A stretch of DNA of 64,000 nt from Pseudomonas putida (GCF_005080685.1 NZ_CP039371.1:4278001-4342000); one strand, 5' to 3'; shown: positions 1 to 9,060, counted from the stretch's first letter. Numbers and translations are program-made. Notes: generated by a model not told the origin, from the letters alone.

Positions 1-100
1 CGTATCAACTTATTGCGGGACGAACGGAAGCGGAGTTATTGCGCTGAAATTCAGTAGAGATAACGCAAATGGCAGCACAACACCTTAAAGCTCTTGACCA

Positions 101-124
101 AACCGCCTAGCAAGGCGGTTTTTA
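101..124 (+). terminator. Rho-independent terminator
   Basis: A perfect 8-bp stem (AACCGCCT / AGGCGGTT) with a 4-base loop is followed by a T-rich tract. It would end a transcript entering from the left edge. Short open frames run into the window at bases 1-88, but I cannot tell which one is the true gene end. Confidence 0.8.
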
Positions 125-199
125 TTAGACCAAAGTATTATTGCCTTGGGCAAAGAATTATTTCTAGTGTCGTGAAACACCAAAAGCAGGAAGCAAAGG

Positions 200-475
200 A
201 TGCGACAGAAAATTATCGAAATCCATCGCATTTCATCGGTTCAGGACTGGTATTTCGACTTGGACAGTGGAAATGACCCGAACGATTATGAGGGAATTGT
301 CTGCTTGGCGTTAGTCACCACTATGGATCTCGACGATGAAGACCATAGGATAGAAAAGAAAATTGTCCCGGTAGAATCACAAGACTTTTATGCTTTTCGA
401 GTCGGAGAGATTTACCAACTAAAATCTGAGGCTCTGGTCAGAGGAAATCACATTCGAATGCGCAATCCAAAATGA
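200..475 (+). CDS. Small hypothetical protein, 91 aa
   Basis: I do not recognise this family. The protein is acidic (several DD/DE pairs), has no membrane segment and is AT-rich compared with the genes after 7.4 kb. An AGGAAG ribosome-binding-like sequence lies about 7 bases before the ATG. Its stop overlaps the ATG of the next small ORF (ATGA), suggesting translational coupling. It follows a terminator and may be an orphan immunity or accessory gene in a horizontally acquired patch. That is inference from context only. Confidence 0.5.
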   Translation: MRQKIIEIHRISSVQDWYFDLDSGNDPNDYEGIVCLALVTTMDLDDEDHRIEKKIVPVESQDFYAFRVGEIYQLKSEALVRGNHIRMRNPK

Positions 476-660
476 TACGCGCTTTGCGCCGTGTTGGTTT
501 GAATACCAATGGCGCATTCCAGAGCAAAATTTTAAGTGCATGTGTGAACAGCCTTTGCCAAGATGTTCTCTCACGGGCTATTATCCCTGATATAGTTAAA
601 TTCCAACTTTTGTCTCACCAAGACTTTCGTGCGATGGCAAATAAATTGACAGCCTTGTAG
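472..660 (+). CDS. Small hypothetical protein, 62 aa
   Basis: The ORF starts within an ATGA overlap with the preceding ORF, so it could be translated by coupling. It encodes a short basic-then-hydrophobic protein with no motif I recognise. Its length and lack of homology leave open that it is a chance ORF. Confidence 0.3.
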   Translation: MIRALRRVGLNTNGAFQSKILSACVNSLCQDVLSRAIIPDIVKFQLLSHQDFRAMANKLTAL

Positions 661-697
661 GTTGTGTATATGCTTGGGAAAAGAGGAGTGCGTGGCA

Positions 698-1015
698 ATG
701 GATAAAGCAAAGGATTATGAAGGCGCAGTCATTCAGATCAATAATTCAATTCGTGAATTAGAAAAGATAATTCTATCCGACCGAATCGAAGGGGTTAAAG
801 TCTTAGAGTTTTTCCTTTCTTTCAATCCTGCAATATTTAATCAAGACGATTTGAGCATTAAAATGGATGCATGGCGATTTCTTGATGGGCATTGCAAAGC
901 TCATGCACGCCTGATTGTTGAACAAAGCATATCCTTTGATATACCCATCTGGAAAACCTATCGGGAGAAAATCCAAAAGGTGATTGACCTTAGAAGAGAA
1001 GTTTTCTCGGTCTAA
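698..1015 (+). CDS. Small hypothetical protein, 105 aa
   Basis: The ATG at 698 is preceded by AAGAGGAG at a good distance, which makes it a better start than the upstream frame extension. The predicted protein is rich in helix-forming residues (repeated I/L with E/K/R) and has no membrane segment. No family is recognised. It lies on the same strand as the two small ORFs before it and may share their transcript. Confidence 0.45.
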   Translation: MDKAKDYEGAVIQINNSIRELEKIILSDRIEGVKVLEFFLSFNPAIFNQDDLSIKMDAWRFLDGHCKAHARLIVEQSISFDIPIWKTYREKIQKVIDLRREVFSV

Positions 1016-1075
1016 GAAAAATTCTTGGATTAGGAGGGAGAAGGATTCGCCAAGATGCTCCCCTTACGGGGTTGT

Positions 1076-1273
1076 TTAACCAAAGGCAAAAGCATCATCC
1101 TCTCCAGTGTAGAACATCCCTCGGGCCATTTCTGGTGGGATTTCTATTTGCTGTTCAGTTCGTAGCAGGGACTGCTGAAAATCAGCCAGTAGTTTAGGCG
1201 TAACCAAAACCTTACCTATTGTTATATTCGACCTACTATGATTATCCCAATGCCATTCTACCAATTTATTCAA
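1076..1273 (-). CDS. Small hypothetical protein, 65 aa
   Basis: This is an unrecognised short ORF on the minus strand, AT-rich like its surroundings. It lies downstream of another minus-strand ORF (1393-1653), so the two could be co-transcribed. No domain or signal is visible, and it may be a fragment of a larger decayed gene. Confidence 0.3.
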   Translation of the reverse strand: MNKLVEWHWDNHSRSNITIGKVLVTPKLLADFQQSLLRTEQQIEIPPEMARGMFYTGEDDAFAFG

Positions 1274-1392
1274 CGAAAACTCATGCTTTTTGAAACTGAG
1301 AGTAGATTCTTCGTTTTCACCACCGAACTACATACGCTGAAGAGTATTTAGGTTTTTACTAAACTGACGACCATGAACAAATTTATCAAATA

Positions 1393-1653
1393 CTACGGCA
1401 AGGGCAGGAAGACATCAACCTGATAGTAAAAGAGGCATGCACTTACCCGGTCTAATTTGAGATCACCAAGATAGTGCTGATTGGTTATACCACTATAAGA
1501 GAGACTTTTACGCTCCCATTCACCAGCGTAACACTCCCAAAAACTATCATTTTCAATACGATAAATATCAAAGCCCTGCTTTATAGTCAGCCTGGTCTGC
1601 ATTTCGCTTTTTAGTCCCTTGTTAAGGGTGAGATTGTAGATTTTAAATGTCAT
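1393..1653 (-). CDS. Hypothetical protein, 86 aa
   Basis: This is an unrecognised minus-strand ORF starting with ATG at 1653. The protein has several aromatic residues (W, Y, F) in its middle and no clear membrane segment. The C-terminal residues look non-native, so the gene may be truncated or frameshifted near 1400. It belongs to the AT-rich accessory patch. Confidence 0.35.
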   Translation of the reverse strand: MTFKIYNLTLNKGLKSEMQTRLTIKQGFDIYRIENDSFWECYAGEWERKSLSYSGITNQHYLGDLKLDRVSACLFYYQVDVFLPLP

Positions 1654-1839
1654 GTAATGCCTAATATTGTTGTTTTTATATCGTAAAACTTAAACTTAAA
1701 AAATCAAGAGCAAGACAATGATTTAATGGTCTTTCGGCGCTGGAAATTGCAAGAGCAAAACCATGTCTAAAAGGCAGATTCAAATAATACTTAAAACCCC
1801 CTCACCGCAGCATCCCCTTAGATAACAGGACGAAGTAGT

Positions 1840-2355
1840 TCACCCTACTTGTAACCCCCAAGTTTGCTGCCTTTGTAACTTCTTACACTTGCAATAAGTC
1901 GTTTTGCCTATTCCTAACTTTTCCCATGGCTTAGTTCGGGCATCACTATTCTTCTGTTCACTCGCTCCACGCTGCCTGCGCACCCATATTTTCCTTTCTT
2001 TTCCTCGGCGTGCTCTTTCCACTGGATCAATGATAGTAATCATGTGTTGTTGTTCCTCCGGCGTGATATTGAAAGCACGTATCAGCGTTGAATTACGGGG
2101 AGTGTAGAGTGGCTTATAGCTTTCCCCATTAAACTCGACCTTCTCACCTCTGCAATGCTGACAGACCTTCTCAAACACGGTTCCAAGCGCCGCTTCTTCC
2201 CAATCACCATTGGGGAAGGACCTCTCTGCTACGGCTTTGGCCTCAACCCAAAAGTTCATACTGTTGACCTGGAAGCTCATACCCATGAAATTGAGTGACC
2301 AGAACAGGAACAGCATGCGCTGTCCTTCCTGAACGCCACCACGGAGGCTCGCCAA
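1840..2355 (-). pseudogene. C-terminal fragment of a plasmid/phage-type replication protein
   Basis: The readable part resembles the C-terminal half of Replicase-family proteins of plasmids and phages. It has an FWSLNFM-like stretch, CRGEKVEFNG, YTPRNSTLI, the ITPEEQ segment followed by a basic RR/KR-rich helix, and a final KPWEKLGIGKTTY element typical of a terminal helix-turn-helix. About half of the expected protein, including the catalytic N-terminus, is missing because the frame is lost upstream, near the IS66 element. I infer that this is a remnant of an older mobile element. The family call rests on recalled motif patterns. Confidence 0.55.
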
Positions 2356-2413
2356 GGTGCGAAGGTCTGTAAACGATCCATGAACCCCACCTACCGCAAG
2401 GTGGAAGCCAAGG

Positions 2414-3945
2414 TTACCGTGGCATCTCTGGCGAACAGTTCCATGGCAGCAGCGCTTCGTAGTCTGCTACTGACGACGCATGCGGCAGTCGCTCAAGTAC
2501 GTGGCGCAGCCACGTATAGGACTCTTGGCCGTTGATCTTGGCGGTTTCGACCAAGCTGTAGATCTGCGCGCTGGCCGTGGCTCCCTTGGGCGTGTCACTG
2601 AACAGCCAAGCCTTGCGCCCGATCACAAACGGCTTTATGGCCCGCTCTGCCAGGTTGTTGTCGATCGGCAGGTGGCCCGCCTCGACGTAGCGTTCCAGGC
2701 GGTTCCAATTGTTTGCCAGATAATGCAACGCCTTGCCCAGTACGCTTTGCGATGTCACTTGCGAGTGCGTCTTGTCGAGCCAACTTTTCAACTGCTCAAG
2801 GATCGGCAGGCTTCGTTCCTGACGACCGATAAATCGATGTTCATCGCTGGCATCCTTGAGGTCGCGTTCGATGCCATACAGTTTGTTGATCATCGTCAGC
2901 TCAACATCGGCGCGACCGGTCTTGCCCTTGGGCTGCACCTTCTGCGCTTCGACGAATTTACGCCGGGCATGCGCCATGCACGCCAGTCGTTCAACACCCG
3001 GCTGTAGCGCCAACGCGTTGTAGCCAGCGTAATCATCGGTCATCACGTAGCCGCGATAGCCCTCCAGCAGGCGCAGCGACACCTCCTGCGCGCGACTGGT
3101 GGTGTAATCGAACAGCACGACTTGTCGATCAGGCGGGCCACTGGCCTGCACCCACATCCAGGATTGACTGGTCGGATCACGACCCGGCTCTTTGAGCACC
3201 TGCACTCTAGTTTCGTCGCAATGGATCACCGGGCTTTCCAGCAAGCGGTCACGCATCAGGTTCAGCAATGGCTGAACGTGTTCGCTGCACTGGATGACCC
3301 AGCGGGCCAGGGTTTGCCGGGGAATCTCGATACCATGTCGGCTCAGCACCGTCTCGAAGCGGTGCAACGGTAGGCCATCGACGTACTTGGTGGTCAGCAA
3401 CATGGCCAGCACGCTGGGACTGGCCATGCTCTTTTCGATCAATTGCGCCGGCTTGCCAGCGGTGACCGGCGCAGTTTCGCAACCACGGCAGCCATAGACT
3501 TTGCGTACGTGTTTGAGCACACGGATCTGCATCGGCACGATGTCGAGCTGTTCGCTGGTTTGCTCGCCAATCACGTGTTTGCGGCAACCACAGGCGCAAG
3601 TCAGTTCGTGATCGGGCAAGTCATGAATGACTTCAATACGTGGTAGGTCAGCCGACAGGGGTTTGCGTTTGCCACGCGGCTCGGTCGGGGCAACAACGTC
3701 TTCGTCAGCATCATCAGCGGCAGGTACCCACTGGCTTTCAGGTTCGTTAAACAACGCCAGTTGGGGTGTGTTGGACTCGACGGTTTGCTCGACTTGCGAT
3801 TGAACAGTCGGTCGCGCAGCAGCTTGACCTGTTCTTTAAGATCGACGATCTGGCCTTTATCGACCGTGCGCTCGGCCAACAACTGCGCAAGCAGTTGTTT
3901 GAGCGCGGCAGGGTCGTCAGGAAGGTCATCGGGCACTGAAATCAT
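2414..3945 (-). pseudogene. tnpC: IS66 transposase TnpC, frameshifted
   Basis: The DDE transposase of IS66 elements, read from 3945 down to 2414. The first about 50 residues (LKQLLAQLLAERT and the coiled coil [10 protein letters not shown]) are in one frame. The rest is in another frame: the LALFNE-like segment, the CACGC zinc-binding motif, the HCDETR and DDYAGYN catalytic-region motifs, and HYLANNW with [11 protein letters not shown]. The frames switch near 3790. Comparison with the usual family sequence RKSEQTVE suggests one base is missing there. Unless the loss is a sequencing error, no full-length protein is made. Confidence 0.85.
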
Positions 3946-3963
3946 GGCCCGGATTATACCGGC

Positions 3964-4323
3964 TCAAGCGACGAAACGGGGTGTCAAAACCTGATGCGGA
4001 CGGTTGCGCCAGAGATCGAAACCGTCGAGTAGCCAATTCAGTTCCTGGACGGTCAGAATGATAGCTTCGTCGGTGGCGTCGGGGGAGGTTTTGAAACGCT
4101 CGGCTTCGAGGCGCTTGAGCCAAAGGCAGAAGCCGTTGCGCTCCCAGTACAACACCTTAATGCGGTTGCGGGCTTTATTGAGGAAGACGAAAAGTACCGG
4201 GTCGAACACGGCGACTTTGATATCCAGTTCGACCAGGGCAGTGAGCCCGTCGATGGACTTTCGAAAGTCCACGGACTTGGGATAGAGGTAGACTTTTTCG
4301 ACTTTGCTGTCGGGACGCATCAT
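3964..4323 (-). CDS. tnpB: IS66 accessory protein TnpB
   Basis: This 119-aa protein has the typical IS66 TnpB (Orf2) sequence. It carries VYLYPKSVDFRKSIDGL near the N-terminus, FVFLNKARNRIKVLYW in the middle and GFCLWLKRLE further on. TnpB is needed for IS66 transposition, though its biochemical role is poorly defined. The gene lies 18 bases upstream of the transposase reading frame, in the usual order. The ORF is intact. A second ATG precedes the chosen residue by one codon, so the exact start (MM) is uncertain. Confidence 0.92.
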   Translation of the reverse strand: MMRPDSKVEKVYLYPKSVDFRKSIDGLTALVELDIKVAVFDPVLFVFLNKARNRIKVLYWERNGFCLWLKRLEAERFKTSPDATDEAIILTVQELNWLLDGFDLWRNRPHQVLTPRFVA

Positions 4324-4408
4324 GGTGGGCTGGCTCCAGAAAGAAATCGGGAGCGCAGCATCGTGAATCAGGTGGACGCTTGGAATGTGGGGATGATGGA
4401 TCCCTTAC

Positions 4409-4532
4409 ATTTGTCCAGCGCCTCGGACTTGTCCGAGGCTTTGGTTTTTAGCCGGATTTGTCCGGCTGGCCCTGACTTGTTAGGGCCAACATTTGGCGCT
4501 GGATTTGTCCAGCGCCGTCACGCATAGCGTGA
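4409..4532. repeat. Array of five short hairpins
   Basis: Five perfect or near-perfect inverted repeats follow each other: GCCTCGGAC-TT-GTCCGAGGC (4420-4439), AGCCGGA-TTTG-TCCGGCT (4450-4467), GGCCCT-N8-AGGGCC (4468-4487), GGCGCTGGA-TTTG-TCCAGCGCC (4495-4516) and TCACGC-ATA-GCGTGA (4518-4532). The first four share a tip like GGA(T/C)TTGTCC while their stems differ. ATTTGTCCAGCGCC occurs twice, and the copy at 4409 lacks its left arm. The array lies between IS66 and the EAL gene. Some hairpins may act as terminators (TTTGGTTTTT follows the first). Confidence 0.7.
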
Positions 4533-4602
4533 TGGTTGAAAATGCTCATATAGCCCCTATGCAACCCCACAGAGATATGGCATAAGGCGGAAATAGGGAA
4601 TC

Positions 4603-6171
4603 ATGGGTGGTGCGGTGCGCATGAAAAAGCTCGAAAAAAGCACTCTGTGCTATTTAGCTGGATGCCTGACAGTTGGAGTGCTGTTCTCATTTGGAGTGAC
4701 ACAGCTTTTATGGTTGGCTAGTGCAGATAACAGGATAGAGTCCCACGCTAAGGTTATTCTCAATCATGCCGAAATGGTCGCAGGAAACCTTACAGCTGCA
4801 CTTGATGAGCTAAACAATACCTCTGACGAGTCTTGCGGGCTAACTGACCTAGACACGTTAAAACGAGTTTTATATGAATATCGCTTTGTAAAAGATGCAG
4901 GGCGAATAAAAAACAACACTATTACTTGCTCCGCTATGTGGGGCGTAATCCCTGCTTTCAGGTTGGCTGGTGAGGGTAGACTTACGAAAAACAATGTTAG
5001 GCTGTGGAGTGCAGCTTCAAGCTATTTTCCCGGCGCAATAAAAATTGATGTTTCAGCAAAAGAAAACTCATTTGTGGTTACGTCACCCACCGCATTTGCA
5101 CCTTTTGAATCACCGCCAGCAGAATTAAATGCATTTATTGTCTCTCGTGACGGCAAAACCATCATGCGCACGTTCGGCGATTTTCAGCAAGGAAATATCC
5201 TAAGCAGCGCATCTGCAAGAGTGTGCTCTGAAAAATACGACATTTGTGTTAGCTCGAACATTCAAGCAAATATTTTCAAGGCCAGCAAACCTACTCTTTT
5301 CCTGTTTGTCGCATTAACTGGCTGTTCTTTGGGCTTGTTGGCTTTCTATGCTGCCCACCAATATCGTAGAGTTAGAAACTCACTTTCATATCGTTTAAAA
5401 TACGCTATTAGAAATGGGCTAATATCAACTACATATCAGCCAATTGTTCATGGCAAGACCGGCAAGGTTTCCGGGTTCGAAGTTTTGGCGCGCTGGCACG
5501 ATAAGAAATTCGGATCAGTCCCTCCAAATGTCTTCATCCAAAAAGCGGAAACTCTTGGTTTGCAAGAGAAGCTGAACAAGCTGATTGTTAATAGGGCTTT
5601 GGAAGAGTGTTCGAGAGGCCTGGCTTGCCATCCGGGAGTATATTTGAGTTTTAACATTGAAACCAAGGACCTGCTGGATGGCGGTCTAATTCGACACATA
5701 TCAGATACAGCAAGAAGTCACGGCGTATCAGCTAGCCAGATTGCAATTGAAATTCTTGAAGGGGCAACGGCTGAAATTAGCCAGGTCGAACAAAAAATTG
5801 AGTCCATTCGAGCTTCTGGTTATAAAGTATTAATTGACGATTTCGGCTCAGGATATTCAAGTCTATCCTATCTGGCCGGGCTCAATGTTGATATTATAAA
5901 AATTGACAAGTCGTTCTCAAAAGCTGCTGGAACAGACTCTCCGGCAGCAGTAGTGCTGCAAAAGATTCATGAAATAGCAAAAGCTTTAAACGCAAAAATA
6001 ATTTTTGAGGGCGTGGAGACGGAAGCTCAGAAAAAAGCAATTCTTGATTTCTGTCCTGATGCACTTGTTCAAGGATGGCTATTCAGCAAGGCATTGCCAA
6101 TTAGCGAACTTACTGAAAAAGTCAGATCGCAAAGAGCTAGGGGTGAAGCGATGAATTTTGCACATGAATAA
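4603..6171 (+). CDS. CSS-motif/EAL cyclic-di-GMP phosphodiesterase
   Basis: A membrane-bound enzyme of the family that hydrolyses cyclic-di-GMP. The 522-aa protein has a transmembrane segment near residues 15-38 and a periplasmic CSS-type sensor domain (CSAMWG near residue 109, with further cysteines). A second membrane segment lies near 227-250, and the EAL domain covers about 265-510. Visible catalytic motifs are EVLAR (an EVL variant of EAL), the N of SFNIE, EILE, DDFGSGYSS, KIDKSF and EGVETE, so activity is likely. In CSS-motif relatives, disulfide-bond redox state controls activity. An alternative start lies at 4621. The gene is AT-rich and stands alone between mobile-element remnants, suggesting transfer. 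Confidence 0.88.
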   Translation: MGGAVRMKKLEKSTLCYLAGCLTVGVLFSFGVTQLLWLASADNRIESHAKVILNHAEMVAGNLTAALDELNNTSDESCGLTDLDTLKRVLYEYRFVKDAGRIKNNTITCSAMWGVIPAFRLAGEGRLTKNNVRLWSAASSYFPGAIKIDVSAKENSFVVTSPTAFAPFESPPAELNAFIVSRDGKTIMRTFGDFQQGNILSSASARVCSEKYDICVSSNIQANIFKASKPTLFLFVALTGCSLGLLAFYAAHQYRRVRNSLSYRLKYAIRNGLISTTYQPIVHGKTGKVSGFEVLARWHDKKFGSVPPNVFIQKAETLGLQEKLNKLIVNRALEECSRGLACHPGVYLSFNIETKDLLDGGLIRHISDTARSHGVSASQIAIEILEGATAEISQVEQKIESIRASGYKVLIDDFGSGYSSLSYLAGLNVDIIKIDKSFSKAAGTDSPAAVVLQKIHEIAKALNAKIIFEGVETEAQKKAILDFCPDALVQGWLFSKALPISELTEKVRSQRARGEAMNFAHE

Positions 6172-6174
6172 ATT

Positions 6175-7215
6175 TTATATTAGCCCTAAAAGGTGCCAAA
6201 TCTTTGATTGGGTGCGTTTTAGGGCTGGTAGCGATTTAGAGATGGGGCTTCTTTTCGGCAGTGTATCCATTCGGGGTGAAACTGATGCGGTCAATGTGCT
6301 CATCAGCCAAGTGAACATCCATGATGAAATGTTTTTCTTAATAGGCGTTATAGTAATTCTTACGTTTTGACCGATTAGGAAATTATTTACTCGCATTCGC
6401 CCATGCTCGTTCAAAAGGAACTTGTAAATTCCCATAACGTTAAGCATGGATTTACTGGCCAGATGCAGCGAACTAATTCTTAGGCTAATCTCATTATGCT
6501 TTGCTTTAAGCTGATCCAAGTCGTGAGCTACTTCCTCAATTTTGCTTAGAATGTATTTTTTGGCCGTTTCCGAGGCATTAGTAAGAATGTCGAAATTGCT
6601 TGCTAACGATTTTTCCTGTTGAAGAATTTTTCCAGCTAGCTCTTGCTTTTCATTTTCCAGCGACTTAATATCCTTAGACTTTGGTATTATTCTGTGAAAT
6701 GGGATAAGGGATTGGTAGGCAAGGAATATTTCCTCTATTCGTGCATATCTATATCTGACGCCTTTTCATGGTGATGCATACGTGCAGCGCCCAGCCAATG
6801 AGGCCGAGCACACCAAGTCAACATACTCTCTTTTTTGTGCGTGGTAACGGAAGCCCGAGCCACAGGCACAAAAAACAATCCCTCGTAAGATGTTTTTGAA
6901 TTCTGCGACCTTTCGCCCTGCAAGTTTTGGGTCTTGTCGCTCACTCAATTTTGCGCCGACTCTATAAAACTCTGACTCTGAAATTACTGCCGGATAATAG
7001 CCTTTAATCTCTTTTTTGACCTGAATCGGCTTACCTGATTCGTCCCACTCCATAGCGATAAAAGACCCGTAAATTGCGGGCTGTCGAAGAACCTTCCCAA
7101 CAATGCTTTCAGTATATTTCTTGGGGAAGTTCATCTTGTTTAATTCTTGGGCAGTTGCTCTTGCACCCATTTCAAAACAGAGTTCTGCGCACGTTTCACG
7201 GCTTCTGCATGTTCG
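6175..7215 (-). pseudogene. Large serine recombinase remnant (catalytic domain lost, internal stop)
   Basis: The frame encodes the middle and C-terminal parts of a large serine recombinase. These are the recombinase domain (ARATAQELNKMNFP, ESIVGKVLRQPAIYG, GYYPAVISESEFYRV), a zinc-ribbon (CACGSGFRYH and LVCSASLAGRC) and a C-terminal coiled coil (ARIEEIFL, LENEKQELAGKILQQE). An in-frame TGA at 6766-6768 splits the ribbon from the coiled coil with no frame change. Upstream, the frame ends at a stop near 7216, so the N-terminal resolvase domain with the catalytic serine is absent. This is a decayed mobile-element recombinase. It converges tightly on the EAL gene, 3 bases apart. Confidence 0.82.
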
Positions 7216-7260
7216 TTAAGGATGAATCCCTCATCAACATAGCTGATTCAGAAAGGGGTC

Positions 7261-7411
7261 GCACTGCAACTGAACATGCGTCCGCGTAAGCGCTTCGACT
7301 TCAAATGCCCAATCGAAGTTATGGGCGAGGTGATGCAGAAGGCCATGGTTATGCGGCATGATGCTCCAGCTTCAATTCAATGACCGTGTTGCACTCAGCT
7401 TCTGCAACCGC
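7261..7411 (+). mobile_element. IS30-family transposase C-terminal remnant
   Basis: Bases 7261-7383 encode the last 40 residues of an IS30-type transposase (QLNMRPRKRFDFKCPIEVM), followed by a TGA. The sequence after it (GTTGCACTCAGCTTCTGCA) looks like the right terminal repeat of Pseudomonas IS30 elements. Everything upstream of the codon at 7261 is unrelated, so this is one end of a deleted insertion sequence. Confidence 0.7.
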
Positions 7412-7426
7412 CATTTGATCAATTGG

Positions 7427-7462
7427 ATGCCAGCAGCCACGGCTGCGTGTGGCTGCTGGCAT
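7427..7462. terminator. 14-bp perfect stem-loop at the dehydrogenase 3' end
   Basis: ATGCCAGCAGCCAC pairs perfectly with GTGGCTGCTGGCAT around an 8-base loop. It lies just beyond the stop of the leftward dehydrogenase gene and probably stabilises or ends that transcript. The T tract is weak in both directions, so terminator strength is uncertain. Confidence 0.6.
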
Positions 7463-7470
7463 TTGTTGCT

Positions 7471-9060
7471 CTAGCCTTTCGGAGCAGTGGTTTTTCCGTC
7501 TACCAGGCGCCAGATATTCAAAGGGTTGTTTTGCTTCAATGCCTCAGGGAGGAGGACATTTGGCAAATTTTGATAGCAAACAGGACGAAGGAAGCGGTCG
7601 ATTGCAGTCGAACCAACCGACGTTGTGCGGCTGTCAGAGGTAGCAGGGAAAGCACCGCCGTGTACCATGGAGTCACATACCTCCACGCCAGTTGGGAAGC
7701 CGTTGACCAATACGCGGCCAGCCTTCTTCTCCATGGCTTGCACCAACCCTTGAGCAATCGCCAAGTCCTCATCTTCAAGATGAAGTGTCGCCGTCAGCTG
7801 ACCCTCGATGGATTTGGCGAACGCGAGCATTTCGTTGACGTTCTGGCAACGGATGACGATAGCTGCCGGGCCAAACACCTCCTCCAAGAGCTGTGCATTG
7901 GCTGCCACGCTTTCGAAGGTCGTTTGATAGAGATGCCCCTGTGCCTGTGTGGCTCCAAGATCAGGCTGGCCTGAAGCAACGGCCTGAACGCAGGACTGAC
8001 TGGTGATGCGATCAATCCCTTGCGAATAGGCAGAATGAATGCCAGGAGTCAGCATGGTTTGCGCAGCCTTGTCGCCCAGATGAGCTCCGGCCTTGTCCAG
8101 GAAGGCTTCCAGGTCAGGGCCATCGACTGCAAGCACGATGCCTGGGTTGGTGCAGAACTGGCCTGCGCCCATTACCAGAGCGTCGATGAAGCCGGTGGCG
8201 ATGGACTCTGCCCGAGCAGACAGTGCACCTGGCAGGAGGAATACCGGGTTGATGCTGCTCATTTCGGCGTAGACGGGGATGGGTTCAGGCCGCGCTGCCG
8301 CTGCCCGCATCAATGCCAGGCCACCGCTACGTGATCCGGTGAAACCTACGGCTTTGATAGCCGGGTGCGATACCAACTGCTGTCCTACATCGTTGCCATC
8401 ACCGACAATCAGCGAGAACGTTCCCTCAGGCAATTCAAGGCGCTTCGAAGCTTCCTGGATCACTCGCCCTACGAGCTCGGAGGTTCCCAGGTGAGCGCGG
8501 TGTGCTTTCACGACAACAGGGCAACCTGCGGCCAGTGCGGAAGCGGTATCGCCACCTGCGACAGAGAAAGCGAGCGGGAAATTACTTGCACCGAAGACGG
8601 TGACAGGCCCCAGCGCAATTTTGCACATGCGCAGGTCGGGGCGTGGAAGCGGCTGACGATCTGGCAGAGCCGAGTCGAGTGTCGCATCCTGCCAACGGCC
8701 TTGGCGAAGAACAGATGCGAAAAGCCGCAGCTGACCGACGGTGCGTCCCCGCTCGCCTTCAAGTCGAGCCATGGGCAGCCCGGTTTCGAGGTGAGCACGC
8801 TCAGTCAATGTAGAGCCCAGGCCTACGATCCCTTCCGCAATCTCTTCGAGAAAACGGGCACGCAATTCAGGTGCAGCGGAGCGGAACGAGTCGAACGCCT
8901 GTTCGGCCAGCTCGCAGGCCTCGTTAACCAGAGCTGCGCTTGCGCAGTTGAACACAGGGCTTGGAATAGACTGTTGGTTATTAGGATTGATCGCAAGGAG
9001 TTCACGGCCTTCGCCGCGCACCGCTTGATAACCGATTAGTTGTTCACCTGTGAGTTGCAT
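7471..9060 (-). CDS. NADP-type aldehyde dehydrogenase (2-oxoglutarate semialdehyde dehydrogenase family)
   Basis: The 529-aa protein matches in length and sequence the family that oxidises 2,5-dioxopentanoate (2-oxoglutarate semialdehyde) to 2-oxoglutarate. Motifs include VFGASNFPLAFSVAGGDTASALAAGCPVVVKAH, broken here as VFGASNFPLAF and KAHRAHLGTS, then VGFTGSRSGG, the general-base Glu in YAEMSSINPVF and the nucleophile Cys303 in GAGQFCTNPG. It is the distal gene of a leftward set: alcohol dehydrogenase, transporter, this gene. That context suggests oxidation of an imported hydroxy-acid or sugar acid through an aldehyde to a central metabolite. The substrate cannot be fixed from sequence. Confidence 0.85.
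   Translation of the reverse strand: MQLTGEQLIGYQAVRGEGRELLAINPNNQQSIPSPVFNCASAALVNEACELAEQAFDSFRSAAPELRARFLEEIAEGIVGLGSTLTERAHLETGLPMARLEGERGRTVGQLRLFASVLRQGRWQDATLDSALPDRQPLPRPDLRMCKIALGPVTVFGASNFPLAFSVAGGDTASALAAGCPVVVKAHRAHLGTSELVGRVIQEASKRLELPEGTFSLIVGDGNDVGQQLVSHPAIKAVGFTGSRSGGLALMRAAAARPEPIPVYAEMSSINPVFLLPGALSARAESIATGFIDALVMGAGQFCTNPGIVLAVDGPDLEAFLDKAGAHLGDKAAQTMLTPGIHSAYSQGIDRITSQSCVQAVASGQPDLGATQAQGHLYQTTFESVAANAQLLEEVFGPAAIVIRCQNVNEMLAFAKSIEGQLTATLHLEDEDLAIAQGLVQAMEKKAGRVLVNGFPTGVEVCDSMVHGGAFPATSDSRTTSVGSTAIDRFLRPVCYQNLPNVLLPEALKQNNPLNIWRLVDGKTTAPKG

Larger units (their letters stand above)
2380..4400 (-). mobile_element. IS66-family insertion sequence (approximate limits)
   Basis: The element comprises the tnpB and tnpC genes of an IS66-type transposon, transcribed leftwards. 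I could not fix the terminal inverted repeats or target duplication by eye, so the limits are approximate. No tnpA-sized ORF precedes tnpB, so this is either a two-gene IS66 subtype or an element that has lost tnpA. The transposase is frameshifted, so the copy is probably not autonomous. Confidence 0.7.

Noticed and set aside
4409..4532. CRISPR array or RsmA-binding small RNA
   Set aside because: Stems differ in sequence and spacing, no constant repeat-spacer unit exists, and the GGA triplets lie in paired arms rather than loops.
6766..6768. TGA recoding (selenocysteine or tryptophan) in the recombinase and ArdC genes
   Set aside because: No recoding hairpin is evident, other genes use TGA as a normal stop, and one comparable lesion is a TAG. 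Simple decay is more likely.
6735..6944. Separate 69-aa minus-strand protein
   Set aside because: It is an alternative frame inside the serine recombinase remnant, which explains the sequence better.
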